From NCBI GenBank assembly GCA_028698975.1, contig JAQVVK010000097.1, forward strand, positions 1 through 8,136: a stretch of DNA of 8,136 bases, read 5' to 3'. The notes below the pieces were generated by a model. It had not been told where the DNA came from. It searched no databases and saw nothing but the letters and a program-made list of their open reading frames with translations. Within the stretch, counting starts at the first letter, position 1. Every line of letters begins with the position of its first letter. Below are positions 1-6,656 of the stretch, piece after piece. A program made the position numbers and the translations under genes. This stretch comes from Victivallaceae bacterium (GTDB lineage Bacteria > Verrucomicrobiota > Lentisphaeria > Victivallales > Victivallaceae).

Positions 1-399
1 GGGCTGCGGATCTCCTGCGTGACCACTTTCCGCGGCTGTCCGGTCGATCCGCAGTTTTACGAAGTCGCGGTGACCCCCGAAAGTTACCGGGCGGAAATCG
101 CGCCCGGCCGCACGTTTGTCGATTACGGCGACCTGAAGCAGCTTTTGGCGATGGGTCTGGTCAAGGGCGGCAGCCTTGACGCGGCGGCGATCATCCACGA
201 CGGGGCGATCATCTGCAAGGAGGGGCTGAGGTTTCAAGACGAGATCGTGCGCCACAAGATACTCGACATTGTAGGGGATCTTTATCTTACCGGGCGCAGG
301 CTCACCGGCACGGTAATTGCCATTCGTCCCGGCCACCAGAACAACGTGGAGCTGGCCGGCAAAATATTGGCCGACATGGCCCAATCAAAGCAACAATAG
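1..399 (+). CDS. lpxC: UDP-3-O-acyl-N-acetylglucosamine deacetylase LpxC, C-terminal part (5' end outside window)
   Basis: LpxC is the zinc enzyme that removes the N-linked acyl group from UDP-3-O-acyl-GlcNAc, the committed step of lipid A synthesis in the cytoplasm. Only the last 132 codons are present: the frame is open from base 1, and the GTG at 19 is internal, not a start. The visible part matches the second LpxC domain: an RTF segment near residue 38, GGSLD near residue 56, and the hallmark EGLRFQDEIVRHKILD around residues 74-89. In that hallmark His85 and Asp89 (numbered from base 1) correspond to two zinc ligands of E. coli LpxC (His238, Asp242). The general-acid/base His is seen as GHQNN at residue 112 (E. 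coli His265). The protein ends soon after this motif, as in normal LpxC, so the 3' end is intact. A FabZ-like gene follows 20 bases later. In Bacteroidetes and some others LpxC and FabZ are one fused polypeptide; here a stop codon clearly separates them. Confidence 0.95.
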   Translation, partial: GLRISCVTTFRGCPVDPQFYEVAVTPESYRAEIAPGRTFVDYGDLKQLLAMGLVKGGSLDAAAIIHDGAIICKEGLRFQDEIVRHKILDIVGDLYLTGRRLTGTVIAIRPGHQNNVELAGKILADMAQSKQQ

Positions 400-405
400 C
401 AGCGC

Positions 406-409
406 AGGA
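406..409 (+). promoter_or_regulatory. Ribosome binding site of the tandem FabZ gene
   Basis: An AGGA stands 10 bases before the ATG at 420, in the short gap after the lpxC stop. It supports ATG 420 as the start. The spacing is slightly long, so it is a moderate site. Confidence 0.5.
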
Positions 410-419
410 CAAGTCGATT

Positions 420-1331
420 ATGAACAAGGTACTCAATCTCAACGACATCAGAAACATTTTGCCTCAGCGCAGTCCGATGCTCATGCTCGACCGCGCCGAA
501 CAGATTTCGGAAAATGTTTGGCACGGGCTTAAAAACCTTACCATGAACGAATTATTTTTCCAGGGTCATTTCCCGGTACAGCCGATCATGCCCGGAGTTC
601 TTCAGGTCGAAGCCATGAAGCAGCTCGGCGAGCTGGCGGTGCGCGGCATTCTCGATCCGGGCGGCAAGCGCGACGTTTACATGAAGCTGGTCGAAAAAGT
701 CAAGTTCCGCCGCCCCAACAACCCGGGCGACCGTGCCATGATAACCGTGGAGGTGCAGGAATGCTCCGCCGAGTCCGCAACATTCAAGGGCAAGGTCGAA
801 AACCGCTCCGGAGTGACTTGCGAAGCGGTCATCACGCTTGCGGTGCGCGACCGCGATTATCCGGCCGAAATGCCGGCTCTTTACAATGAATTCGACAAAG
901 GGCCGGACAACACCATGGATCTTGCCGCGGTACTCAAACTCATGCCGCACCGTTATCCGTTTCTTTTCATCGATTACATCGCCAAGGTTGAAGGCGAGCA
1001 TGTGATGGCGGTAAAGAACATCACCGGAAACGAAGAATTCTTTTCACACGGTCAGAGCATCGCGCTGCCGGAGGCGATCCTTTGCGAGATTGTCGCCCAG
1101 TCGGGCTGCGCCTGCGTACTGTCAAGACCGGAAAATGCCGGAAAACTCGGTTACTTCATGTCGATCGACCGCGCCGAATCTTTTGCTCCGGTGACGCCGG
1201 GCGATCAGCTGGTTATCGACATTGTGCTGCCTCCGGGCAAGTCAAAGTTCGGCAAAGGTTCCGGCGTGGTGCGGGTCGAGGGCAAGACCGTGTTTGAGAT
1301 CACGCTCATGTTCGCCATTGTCGACGCCTGA
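420..1331 (+). CDS. fabZ: Tandem (double-hotdog) FabZ-like 3-hydroxyacyl-ACP dehydratase
   Basis: FabZ dehydrates 3-hydroxyacyl-ACP to trans-2-enoyl-ACP in fatty acid synthesis. Normal FabZ is about 145-150 residues; this protein has 303 and consists of two FabZ-like domains, roughly residues 1-150 and 165-303. Domain 1 keeps the catalytic signature GHFPVQPIMPGVLQVEA, with His50 and Glu64 matching the FabZ dyad, but its N-terminal motif reads PQRSPM instead of the usual PHRYPF. Domain 2 has the intact motif PHRYPFLFID (176-185), yet the catalytic region reads SHGQSIALPEAILCE (209-223). The GHFP and PIMPG elements are lost, the loop is two residues shorter, and His210 and Glu223 are the only candidate equivalents. 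In FabZ dimers each active site uses His from one subunit and Glu from the other, so this chain may work as a pseudo-dimer with one good site (His50 with Glu223); that is inference. The gene sits directly behind lpxC and before a transporter gene, probably in one operon. The dehydratase family call is secure; the exact substrate is not. Confidence 0.88.
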   Translation: MNKVLNLNDIRNILPQRSPMLMLDRAEQISENVWHGLKNLTMNELFFQGHFPVQPIMPGVLQVEAMKQLGELAVRGILDPGGKRDVYMKLVEKVKFRRPNNPGDRAMITVEVQECSAESATFKGKVENRSGVTCEAVITLAVRDRDYPAEMPALYNEFDKGPDNTMDLAAVLKLMPHRYPFLFIDYIAKVEGEHVMAVKNITGNEEFFSHGQSIALPEAILCEIVAQSGCACVLSRPENAGKLGYFMSIDRAESFAPVTPGDQLVIDIVLPPGKSKFGKGSGVVRVEGKTVFEITLMFAIVDA

Positions 1332-1352
1332 AAAACGCACCGGCCAATTTAA

Positions 1353-2246
1353 ATGAATTATTTCCTGCCCGGCGGCTGGGTAACCGCCATTCTTGCGTCG
1401 GCGGTCGCCCTCGGGTTTTACGATATCTGCAAAAAACATGCGGTGCGCGACAACTCGGTCATGCCGGTGTTGTTTTTTGCAACGCTGACCGGTTCGACTG
1501 TTTTTGTCGCCGGCTCCGCGCTGAGCGGGGGATTGGCCGGTTACTTCAGCGCGATAAACCATCAATGGTGGCTGGTTTTCGCCAAGTCGCTACTGGTGGC
1601 AACCAGTTGGACTTGCGTATATTACGCCATGCGCGAGCTGCCGATCTCGATCGCTTCGCCGATCCGGGCGAGTTCGCCGCTGTGGACAGTGCTGGGCGGG
1701 ATCTTCATCTTTGACGAGCACCAGACCGGCATGCAGTTGCTGGGCATGCTGGCCATATTCGCCGGGTACTATGCCTTTTCGCTCATCGGCAAACGCGAGG
1801 GTTTCCCCTGGCGCAGCCACGGCATGATATTGATCGTGATCGGCACCATACTGGGAGCCGGGTCCGCCCTCTACGACAAATATTTGCTGGGAATCCTGAA
1901 AATCGACCGCGGATTTGTCCAGTTTTGGTTTTCGGTCGATCTTGTTTTTATTCTCGGCCTCGGCTGTCTGGCCCGCATGACCGCCGCCCCGGCGATGCAC
2001 CGTTTCAAATGGCGTTGGTCGATACCGGCAACCGGCGCGTTGCTGATCGCCGCCGACTGGCTCTACTTTTACGCGGTAAGTCAACCCGACACCAATATTT
2101 CCACATTGTCTTTGATGCGCAGATGCAGTTGTGTGGTGACTTTCGCACTGGGGAGCTGGTACTTCCGCGACCGCGACGTCAAGATAAAGGCGGTCGCGCT
2201 GGCGTCGATACTTACCGGGGTCTTTCTGCTGGCTTGGTTCCGCTGA
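1353..2246 (+). CDS. EamA/DMT-superfamily membrane transporter, ten predicted helices
   Basis: This is a 297-residue inner-membrane protein of the drug/metabolite transporter superfamily. About ten hydrophobic segments can be seen, near residues 8-25, 36-55, 71-91, 97-119, 127-145, 156-174, 187-207, 223-241, 250-268 and 276-295. That is the two-times-five layout made by an internal EamA duplication. The end of the first repeat shows the usual EamA pattern, PISIASPIRASSPLWTVLGG followed by IFIFDEH (about residues 97-123), and the second repeat has the corresponding STLSLMRRCSCVVTFALG segment near 249-266. Members export or import small metabolites such as amino acids, nucleotides or sugars; nothing here fixes the substrate. 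The ATG is 21 bases after the dehydratase stop, and no Shine-Dalgarno sequence is visible before it, so the start may depend on translation of the gene upstream. The gene ends 4 bases from the converging solute-binding protein gene. Confidence 0.85.
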   Translation: MNYFLPGGWVTAILASAVALGFYDICKKHAVRDNSVMPVLFFATLTGSTVFVAGSALSGGLAGYFSAINHQWWLVFAKSLLVATSWTCVYYAMRELPISIASPIRASSPLWTVLGGIFIFDEHQTGMQLLGMLAIFAGYYAFSLIGKREGFPWRSHGMILIVIGTILGAGSALYDKYLLGILKIDRGFVQFWFSVDLVFILGLGCLARMTAAPAMHRFKWRWSIPATGALLIAADWLYFYAVSQPDTNISTLSLMRRCSCVVTFALGSWYFRDRDVKIKAVALASILTGVFLLAWFR

Positions 2247-2278
2247 AAACTCACCGGAGTTCGCGAAACGACAGCGGA
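2239..2278. repeat. Inverted repeat across the convergent gene ends
   Basis: TCCGCTG at 2239-2245 pairs exactly with CAGCGGA at 2272-2278. Nested inside are ACTC-ACCG-GAGT (2249-2260) and the palindrome TTCGCGAA (2260-2267). It covers the two facing stop codons and could fold in either transcript, as a shared terminator might. No T-run follows on either strand, so a classical intrinsic terminator is not supported. Chance is possible because both ends lie in coding sequence. Confidence 0.3.
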
Positions 2279-4020
2279 GTAAAGGTTTCTTTCGCCCGGT
2301 CGCGTTCAGCAGGCTCCACCGAGAGATATTTCCAGCGGGCAAAGGCGAAATCATGCGGCACAAAGTTGCGCAGCCAGCCGTGGGTCAACTGAAACGAAAT
2401 GGGGTATCCCTCAAAAATCCACGCCGCCTGTTTGCCTATCAAATCCGTCATGCGGCGATAGATGGCGGTGCGTTCGGGTGAATCGGCCATCGGCAGAATA
2501 CGCTCGTACAGCCGGTCAAATTCCGGGTCGGCAAAACCGGTGCGGTTACAGCTGCCAATGTTTCCAGAGTAAAACAGCTGTAAAAAGTTCTCGGCGTCGG
2601 GGTAGTCGCCCACCCATGACAGACGAAAAAGCTGCAATTTACCCTGCCGCATTTTTTCATAAAAACGCGCATTATTGTTGAGTACCGGCTCGATCTCAAT
2701 ACCGATCTTGCGCCAGTCGGCGGCGGCCAGTTCGCCCAACTGCCGGTAGGCCGAGGTATTGCCGGTCTGATCGTAGGTGAATCGAAGATGTTCCCCGGTG
2801 GCCGGGTCGATGCCGTCGGGGTAGCCCGCCTCGGCCAGCAGCCGCCGCGCCTCCGTGAGATCGCACCGGGCGAACGGATTGCGGTAATCCGGGTCGAACC
2901 CCGCCACGCCGGGCGGCACCGGCCCTTGAGCCGGAATCAACTGGCGGCCGGAGTGCTCGACCCGAAGTTGCACATCATAAGCTAAACTCATCGCCTGCCG
3001 TAGCTTGCGGTTGTTGCCAAGTTTCGGGTCGGAGAAATTGAACCCGACATAACGTATTTCAAATTCCGGTATGCGCCAAAGTCGTATGCCGCGCCGCGCC
3101 AATGCGGGGGGCAGTTCGCCGCCTCCGCCGGCCAGATCGAGGTTGTCCTTATCCACGGCGGAAATATCCAACTCGCCCTGCAGAAATAACAGCCAGGCCG
3201 AAACCGGCTGCTTGATCTGAAAAAAAATCACCCGATCAGCCAGTGGCAGCGGTCGTTTCCGGTCGCTGTCCAGATCGGCTTCAGGAAACAGTTGACGGCG
3301 AAAATCCGGGTTGCGGCTCAATTCTATCTTGTAGTCGTTGATCCACCCAGTCAGCACAAACGGCCCGGAACCGACCGGGTGGCGGGCAAATTCTTCGCCG
3401 TAACGCTCGACCGCCCGACGCGGCACCACCGCCAGATTAGGCATGGCAAGCACATAAAGGAAACGCGGGTCGGACTTGACCAGACGTATTTCAAATTCAA
3501 GCTCTGAAATAATGACAAATCCGGCCAACGGCCGGTCATAAAGCGCATAATCGCCCGCCTTTGCCCGGCCGCTTTCCTCGTGAAACGCTTCAACTCCGGC
3601 GATCTTGCCGCGGATAAGCCAGTAAAGCGGGCTGTGCAGACGCGCATCGGCCAACCGCAACAGCGAAAACTTCACGTCTTCTGCGGTGATTGCGCGATCA
3701 TTTGCGTCCAAGCCCGGATCGGCGGCAAAACGCAACTCAGGACGCAACCGAAACCGGTAAACCGTGTGATCGGCATTGGCGGTCGGCAGCTCGGCTAACA
3801 TCGCCGGGATCAACCGATACGGTCTGGCCAGATAGTCATATTCAAGCAACGTGTCATAGAGTGCGCCGACCATGTTGCGGCTGGCGAAATCGTCGGCCAG
3901 CACTGGATCAAGCGTTTTAACCCGCCCGCCGGCGGCGGTACGCAACACGCGCTCACCCGCCGCCGCATTCAGAACGAGCCAAAATACGGTCAGCAGCGCG
4001 ACCGCCCGATATAACTTCAT
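2251..4020 (-). CDS. Extracellular solute-binding protein family 5 (OppA/DppA type), exported
   Basis: The 589-residue protein has the build of the periplasmic binding component of peptide, nickel or opine ABC importers (SBP family 5). Residues 1-21 form a Sec signal peptide: MKLYR, a hydrophobic stretch to about 17, then NAAA with probable cleavage before GERV. There is no lipobox cysteine, so it should be free in the periplasm rather than a lipoprotein. Family landmarks are the LDPVLADDFASRNMVGALYDTL region (about 37-58), AITAEDVKFSL (110-120), the GSGPFVLTGW block with KIELSRNPDF (217-240), the FNFSDPKLGNNRKLRQAMSLAYD block (327-349), and SWVGDYPDAENFLQLFYSGN (468-487), the usual C-terminal signature. 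No permease or ATPase gene is in the window, so its ABC partners are elsewhere or unknown. Its ATG overlaps the rhaB stop as ATGA and no Shine-Dalgarno is visible, which suggests translational coupling to rhaB. The ligand cannot be read from the sequence: oligopeptide is the default, but placement after rhaB makes a sugar-related ligand conceivable. Confidence 0.88.
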   Translation of the reverse strand: MKLYRAVALLTVFWLVLNAAAGERVLRTAAGGRVKTLDPVLADDFASRNMVGALYDTLLEYDYLARPYRLIPAMLAELPTANADHTVYRFRLRPELRFAADPGLDANDRAITAEDVKFSLLRLADARLHSPLYWLIRGKIAGVEAFHEESGRAKAGDYALYDRPLAGFVIISELEFEIRLVKSDPRFLYVLAMPNLAVVPRRAVERYGEEFARHPVGSGPFVLTGWINDYKIELSRNPDFRRQLFPEADLDSDRKRPLPLADRVIFFQIKQPVSAWLLFLQGELDISAVDKDNLDLAGGGGELPPALARRGIRLWRIPEFEIRYVGFNFSDPKLGNNRKLRQAMSLAYDVQLRVEHSGRQLIPAQGPVPPGVAGFDPDYRNPFARCDLTEARRLLAEAGYPDGIDPATGEHLRFTYDQTGNTSAYRQLGELAAADWRKIGIEIEPVLNNNARFYEKMRQGKLQLFRLSWVGDYPDAENFLQLFYSGNIGSCNRTGFADPEFDRLYERILPMADSPERTAIYRRMTDLIGKQAAWIFEGYPISFQLTHGWLRNFVPHDFAFARWKYLSVEPAERDRAKETFTPLSFRELR

Positions 4021-5492
4021 TTGGCCAACTGGGCGAAGCGTCCGCTCTCAGCGGCAAACTTGGCGGTCATTTCGGCTCGCGGCGCATAGGTTTTAACGTC
4101 AAACGAGGCTTTGACCACCCGTCGCGCCGCAGCAAGATCGTCAACCTCGCGCAAGGCGATCGCCTGTGCCAAAAGATTGCCTACCGCGGTCGCTTCGACC
4201 GGCCCGGCCACCACCGGGATACCCAGCGCGTCGGCCGTGAGCTGCATTAAAAGTTCAGCCTTTGTGCCGCCGCCGACCACGTTAAGACACGCATAACGGC
4301 AGCCGAGAAGCTGTTCGAGCGTTTCAAGTTTGTTCTTGAAATAAAATGCCAGCGAATCATAGATGGCGCGGGTGATCTCGCTGTCGTGCGACGGCGTGCC
4401 CTGCCCGGTGCGTTCGCAGAAATCCATGATGCGGCCCGGCATATCTCCCGGCGGCGCAAAGGTGGCGTCATTGGGGTTGAGCAGGAACTTGAACGGGGTT
4501 GTCTTGAGCGCATCTTCCTCCATCGAGGTAAAGGAGTAGTTGCGCCCGGTTTCATTCCAGACCCGGCGCGACTCCTGAAACAGCCAACTGCCCATGATAT
4601 TGGTAAGGAAACGGATTTTCCCGTCCAGCCCGCCCTCGTTGGTAAACGACTGCCGGCAGGATTCGGCGGTAATAAAAGGCTCGTCCAGCTCGGCACCGAG
4701 CAACGCCCAGGTACCGGCACTGATATAAGCCCATTTCCCGGTTTCGGGGGCCGGCACCGCCGCCACCGCGCTGGCGGTGTCGTGAGAACCGACCTTGACA
4801 ATCGGTATTGCTCCGCAGCCGAACTTCTTCTGAAGCCGTTCCGAGATCGCTCCGCCAAAGGAACACGGCGACACGATTTTCGGAAACACCGCACGCGGCA
4901 ATCCAAGTTTGTCGATAAGCTCCCAATCCCAGTTGCGCGACGCCGGATCAAGCAGATTGGTGGTCGAACAATGGGTATATTCGGCGGAATCATCGCCGCC
5001 GAGCGCAAAAGCAAGCGCATCCGGCATGGTCAAAAAATGACTGTTTTCAAAATCTTCCGGGTGCTGTTCGAGGTGGGCGGCCAGCTGATAGACCGTATTG
5101 AGCGACATGCACTGAATACCGGTGGCCTTATAAAGTTCGTCGGCCGAAACACGGCTCCACACCTTGCGGGTTGCCTCAAAGGTGCGGTCGTCGCGATAAT
5201 GGTAGGGCAGCCGCCTGGCCTCTCCTGTGGCATTGTCAAAGAAGACATAGTCCACCCCCCATGTATCAATGCCGATGGCGGAAATCGATTTATCGACAGC
5301 CAGAGCCTTGCCAAGCCCGATCTCCAATTCGTTGACCAGGGCGGGAAAATCCCAATAGATCGCGTCGCCCTGCCGCAGCGGGCCATTGGCGAAACGATGA
5401 ACTTCAGTCAACTCAAGCCGGCCATTTTCAAGTCGACCGATGATCGCCCGTCCGCTGGACGCGCCAAGATCGAATGCCAGGTAACTGCTCAT
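4017..5492 (-). CDS. rhaB: Rhamnulokinase (FGGY carbohydrate kinase family)
   Basis: RhaB phosphorylates L-rhamnulose with ATP to L-rhamnulose 1-phosphate, the second step of L-rhamnose breakdown in the cytoplasm. The 491-residue protein is full length for the family and resembles E. coli RhaB throughout. Landmarks are DLGASSGR (8-15, phosphate-binding start of the first actin-like domain), GIDTWGVDY (74-82), TLYQL-like NTVYQL (132-137), VGSHDTASA (234-242) with Asp238 as probable catalytic base, SAGTWALLG (258-266), NEGG (285-288), NIMGSWL (298-304), VVGGGT (405-410) and AGPVEATAVGN (429-439). These RhaB-type signatures set it apart from xylulose or glycerol kinases. A good GGAGAG site precedes the ATG. 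It lies 17 bases behind the DAHP synthase gene and overlaps the solute-binding protein gene by 4 bases. No rhaA, rhaD or rhamnose regulator is in the window, so the rest of the pathway must be elsewhere if complete. Confidence 0.95.
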   Translation of the reverse strand: MSSYLAFDLGASSGRAIIGRLENGRLELTEVHRFANGPLRQGDAIYWDFPALVNELEIGLGKALAVDKSISAIGIDTWGVDYVFFDNATGEARRLPYHYRDDRTFEATRKVWSRVSADELYKATGIQCMSLNTVYQLAAHLEQHPEDFENSHFLTMPDALAFALGGDDSAEYTHCSTTNLLDPASRNWDWELIDKLGLPRAVFPKIVSPCSFGGAISERLQKKFGCGAIPIVKVGSHDTASAVAAVPAPETGKWAYISAGTWALLGAELDEPFITAESCRQSFTNEGGLDGKIRFLTNIMGSWLFQESRRVWNETGRNYSFTSMEEDALKTTPFKFLLNPNDATFAPPGDMPGRIMDFCERTGQGTPSHDSEITRAIYDSLAFYFKNKLETLEQLLGCRYACLNVVGGGTKAELLMQLTADALGIPVVAGPVEATAVGNLLAQAIALREVDDLAAARRVVKASFDVKTYAPRAEMTAKFAAESGRFAQLAK

Positions 5493-5496
5493 GGAA

Positions 5497-5502
5497 CTCT
5501 CC
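5497..5502 (-). promoter_or_regulatory. Ribosome binding site of rhaB
   Basis: Read on the minus strand this is GGAGAG, four bases before the ATG at 5492 (six from the GGAG core). It lies within the 17-base gap after the DAHP synthase stop and fixes the rhaB start. Confidence 0.7.
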
Positions 5503-5509
5503 GTAAAAA

Positions 5510-6565
5510 TTATTTTGTTTTGAGTTTTCTCAATGTTTCACAGGTCTTGCACACCAATTCCTCGGTTTCATCCCAGCCGATACAGCCGTCGGTCACCGAA
5601 ACATCGGGAGCCGGCTTGACCCCGGACAGCAACTTCTGGCTTCCCGGCATGAGGTTGCTTTCGAGCATCACCCCGGCGATATAACGTTCACCATCGGCGA
5701 TCTGGCCAAGCACATCGTCCAACACCACATGTTGTTTCCGGTAATCTTTGCCGGAGTTGGCATGACTGCAATCGACCACGATACTGTGCTCCAACCCCGC
5801 CTTGTGCATGGCGACCTTGAGAAACGCGATGTATTCGGCTCCGTAATTGGGCTGGCCGCTGCCGCCGCGCAGTACGATATGCGCGTACGGGTTGCCCCGG
5901 GTGCGAAAAACTCCGACATGGCCGTCCTCAAGCACACCGATGAAACTGTGCTCGCTGCGGGCGGTCGAAATGGCGTCAAGCGCGATCTGAAAAGATCCGT
6001 CGGTGGCGTTTTTGAATCCGACCGGCATGGAAAGACCGCTTCCGAGCTGCCGGTGCGTCTGCGACTCGGTGGTGCGCGCCCCGATCGCCGCCCATGACAC
6101 GGCGTCGGCAATGTATTGGGCGATAATGGGGTCGAGCATTTCGGAAGCTACCGGCAAGCCGAGATCGACGATTTTGAGCATGAGCTTGCGGGCTACGAAG
6201 ATACCTTTTTCGATATTGTACGACTTATTGAGATCCGGGTCGTAAATCAGCCCTTTCCAGCCGACCGTGGTGCGCGGTTTTTCAAAATAGACCCGCATCA
6301 CCAGCAGAATCCGGTCGCCGACTTTTTCGCTGAGCGATTTAAGTTTTTTGGCATATTCAATCGCGGCGGCCGGGTCGTGAATCGAACACGGGCCGACTAT
6401 CATCATGAATTTATCCGACTTGCGGTCAAGAATATCGCAAATTTCCTGCCGTGCGTTCATAACCTTCACCACCGCATCAAGCGAGAGCGGCAGGTCGGAT
6501 CTGATCGCCCCGGGGCTCGGCAATACGCTGCGTCCGGCAATATTCAGGTTGTTACTGCTTAACAT
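5510..6565 (-). CDS. aroF: 3-deoxy-7-phosphoheptulonate (DAHP) synthase, type I (AroF/AroG/AroH family)
   Basis: This cytoplasmic enzyme condenses phosphoenolpyruvate and erythrose 4-phosphate to DAHP, the first step of the shikimate pathway to aromatic amino acids. The 351 residues match the E. coli AroF/G/H isoenzymes from end to end. Seen directly are GPCSIHDP (58-65), RVYFEKPRTTVGWKG (91-105), IGARTTESQTHR (161-172), PVGFKNATDG (181-190), VDCSHANSGKDYRKQ (264-278), GVMLESNL (298-305) and TDGCIGW (325-331). The metal ligands are all present as Cys60, His268, Glu302 and Asp326. At the effector site, Gly210 stands where Phe-sensitive AroG has Ser211 and Tyr-sensitive AroF has Gly, and the VDCSH...KDYR segment is also AroF-like, so a tyrosine-type effector is the better guess. 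AroG Pro150 is replaced by Ala149. The symbol aroF is a best fit among paralogues. A purine-rich ribosome site and a promoter-like sequence precede it. It is the first gene of a probable operon with rhaB, an unusual partner. Confidence 0.95.
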   Translation of the reverse strand: MLSSNNLNIAGRSVLPSPGAIRSDLPLSLDAVVKVMNARQEICDILDRKSDKFMMIVGPCSIHDPAAAIEYAKKLKSLSEKVGDRILLVMRVYFEKPRTTVGWKGLIYDPDLNKSYNIEKGIFVARKLMLKIVDLGLPVASEMLDPIIAQYIADAVSWAAIGARTTESQTHRQLGSGLSMPVGFKNATDGSFQIALDAISTARSEHSFIGVLEDGHVGVFRTRGNPYAHIVLRGGSGQPNYGAEYIAFLKVAMHKAGLEHSIVVDCSHANSGKDYRKQHVVLDDVLGQIADGERYIAGVMLESNLMPGSQKLLSGVKPAPDVSVTDGCIGWDETEELVCKTCETLRKLKTK

Positions 6566-6568
6566 GTG

Positions 6569-6579
6569 CCCCTTCCCTC
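6569..6579 (-). promoter_or_regulatory. Ribosome binding site of the DAHP synthase gene
   Basis: The minus strand reads GAGGGAAGGGG directly before CAC-ATG, a purine-rich stretch three bases from the start codon. The AGGG part lies at usual distance. It supports the ATG at 6565 as the start. Confidence 0.55.
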
Positions 6580-6599
6580 TGTATTTTTATGGGTCACAT

Positions 6600-6627
6600 A
6601 ATATACCACCGCTTCACGGAAATTCAA
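6600..6627 (-). promoter_or_regulatory. Putative sigma-70-type promoter of the aroF-rhaB operon
   Basis: On the minus strand TTGAAT (6627-6622) could be the -35 and TATATT (6605-6600) the -10, with a 16-base spacer; TATTAT at 6603-6598 with an 18-base spacer is an equal alternative. The -10 ends 34 bases before the ATG, which leaves room for a short leader containing the ribosome site. It lies in the only sizeable intergenic gap of the minus-strand genes, which is AT-rich compared with its surroundings. Promoter consensus in this lineage is unknown, so this is a motif match only. Confidence 0.45.
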
Positions 6628-6637
6628 AAAAAAGCGG
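6609..6637. repeat. Inverted repeat overlapping the putative aroF promoter
   Basis: CCGCTT at 6609-6614 and AAGCGG at 6632-6637 are perfect 6-base inverted arms separated by 17 bases, with one arm in the promoter spacer and the other upstream of the -35. Such a position would suit an operator. On the minus strand the first arm met is followed by a run of eight T (6633-6626), so part of it may also help end transcription from the upstream lipoprotein gene, but no stable stem precedes the T-run. Confidence 0.3.
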
Positions 6638-6656
6638 ACAAGTTAGTGTGATTTTA

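Noticed and set aside
19..21. GTG as the start of the first gene
   Set aside because: The frame continues upstream to base 1 and the protein matches the middle of the second LpxC domain, so the true start lies before the window.
552..1001. Antisense 149-codon frame opposite the dehydratase gene, and similar frames opposite the transporter (1590-2363)
   Set aside because: Both are shadows of well-supported genes, without ribosome sites or recognisable domains.
4386..5684. A 432-codon open frame on the plus strand, opposite rhaB and the end of the DAHP synthase gene
   Set aside because: It lies antisense to two proteins with clear family signatures. Its product is Arg/Gly/His-rich with no recognisable domain, and it is most simply a by-product of GC-rich codon use in the real genes.
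6625..6640. Intrinsic terminator after the DUF1893 gene based on the run of eight T on the minus strand
   Set aside because: No GC-rich stem directly precedes the T-run. The CGCG-CGCG mini-stem near 6675-6690 is within the coding end and too far away.
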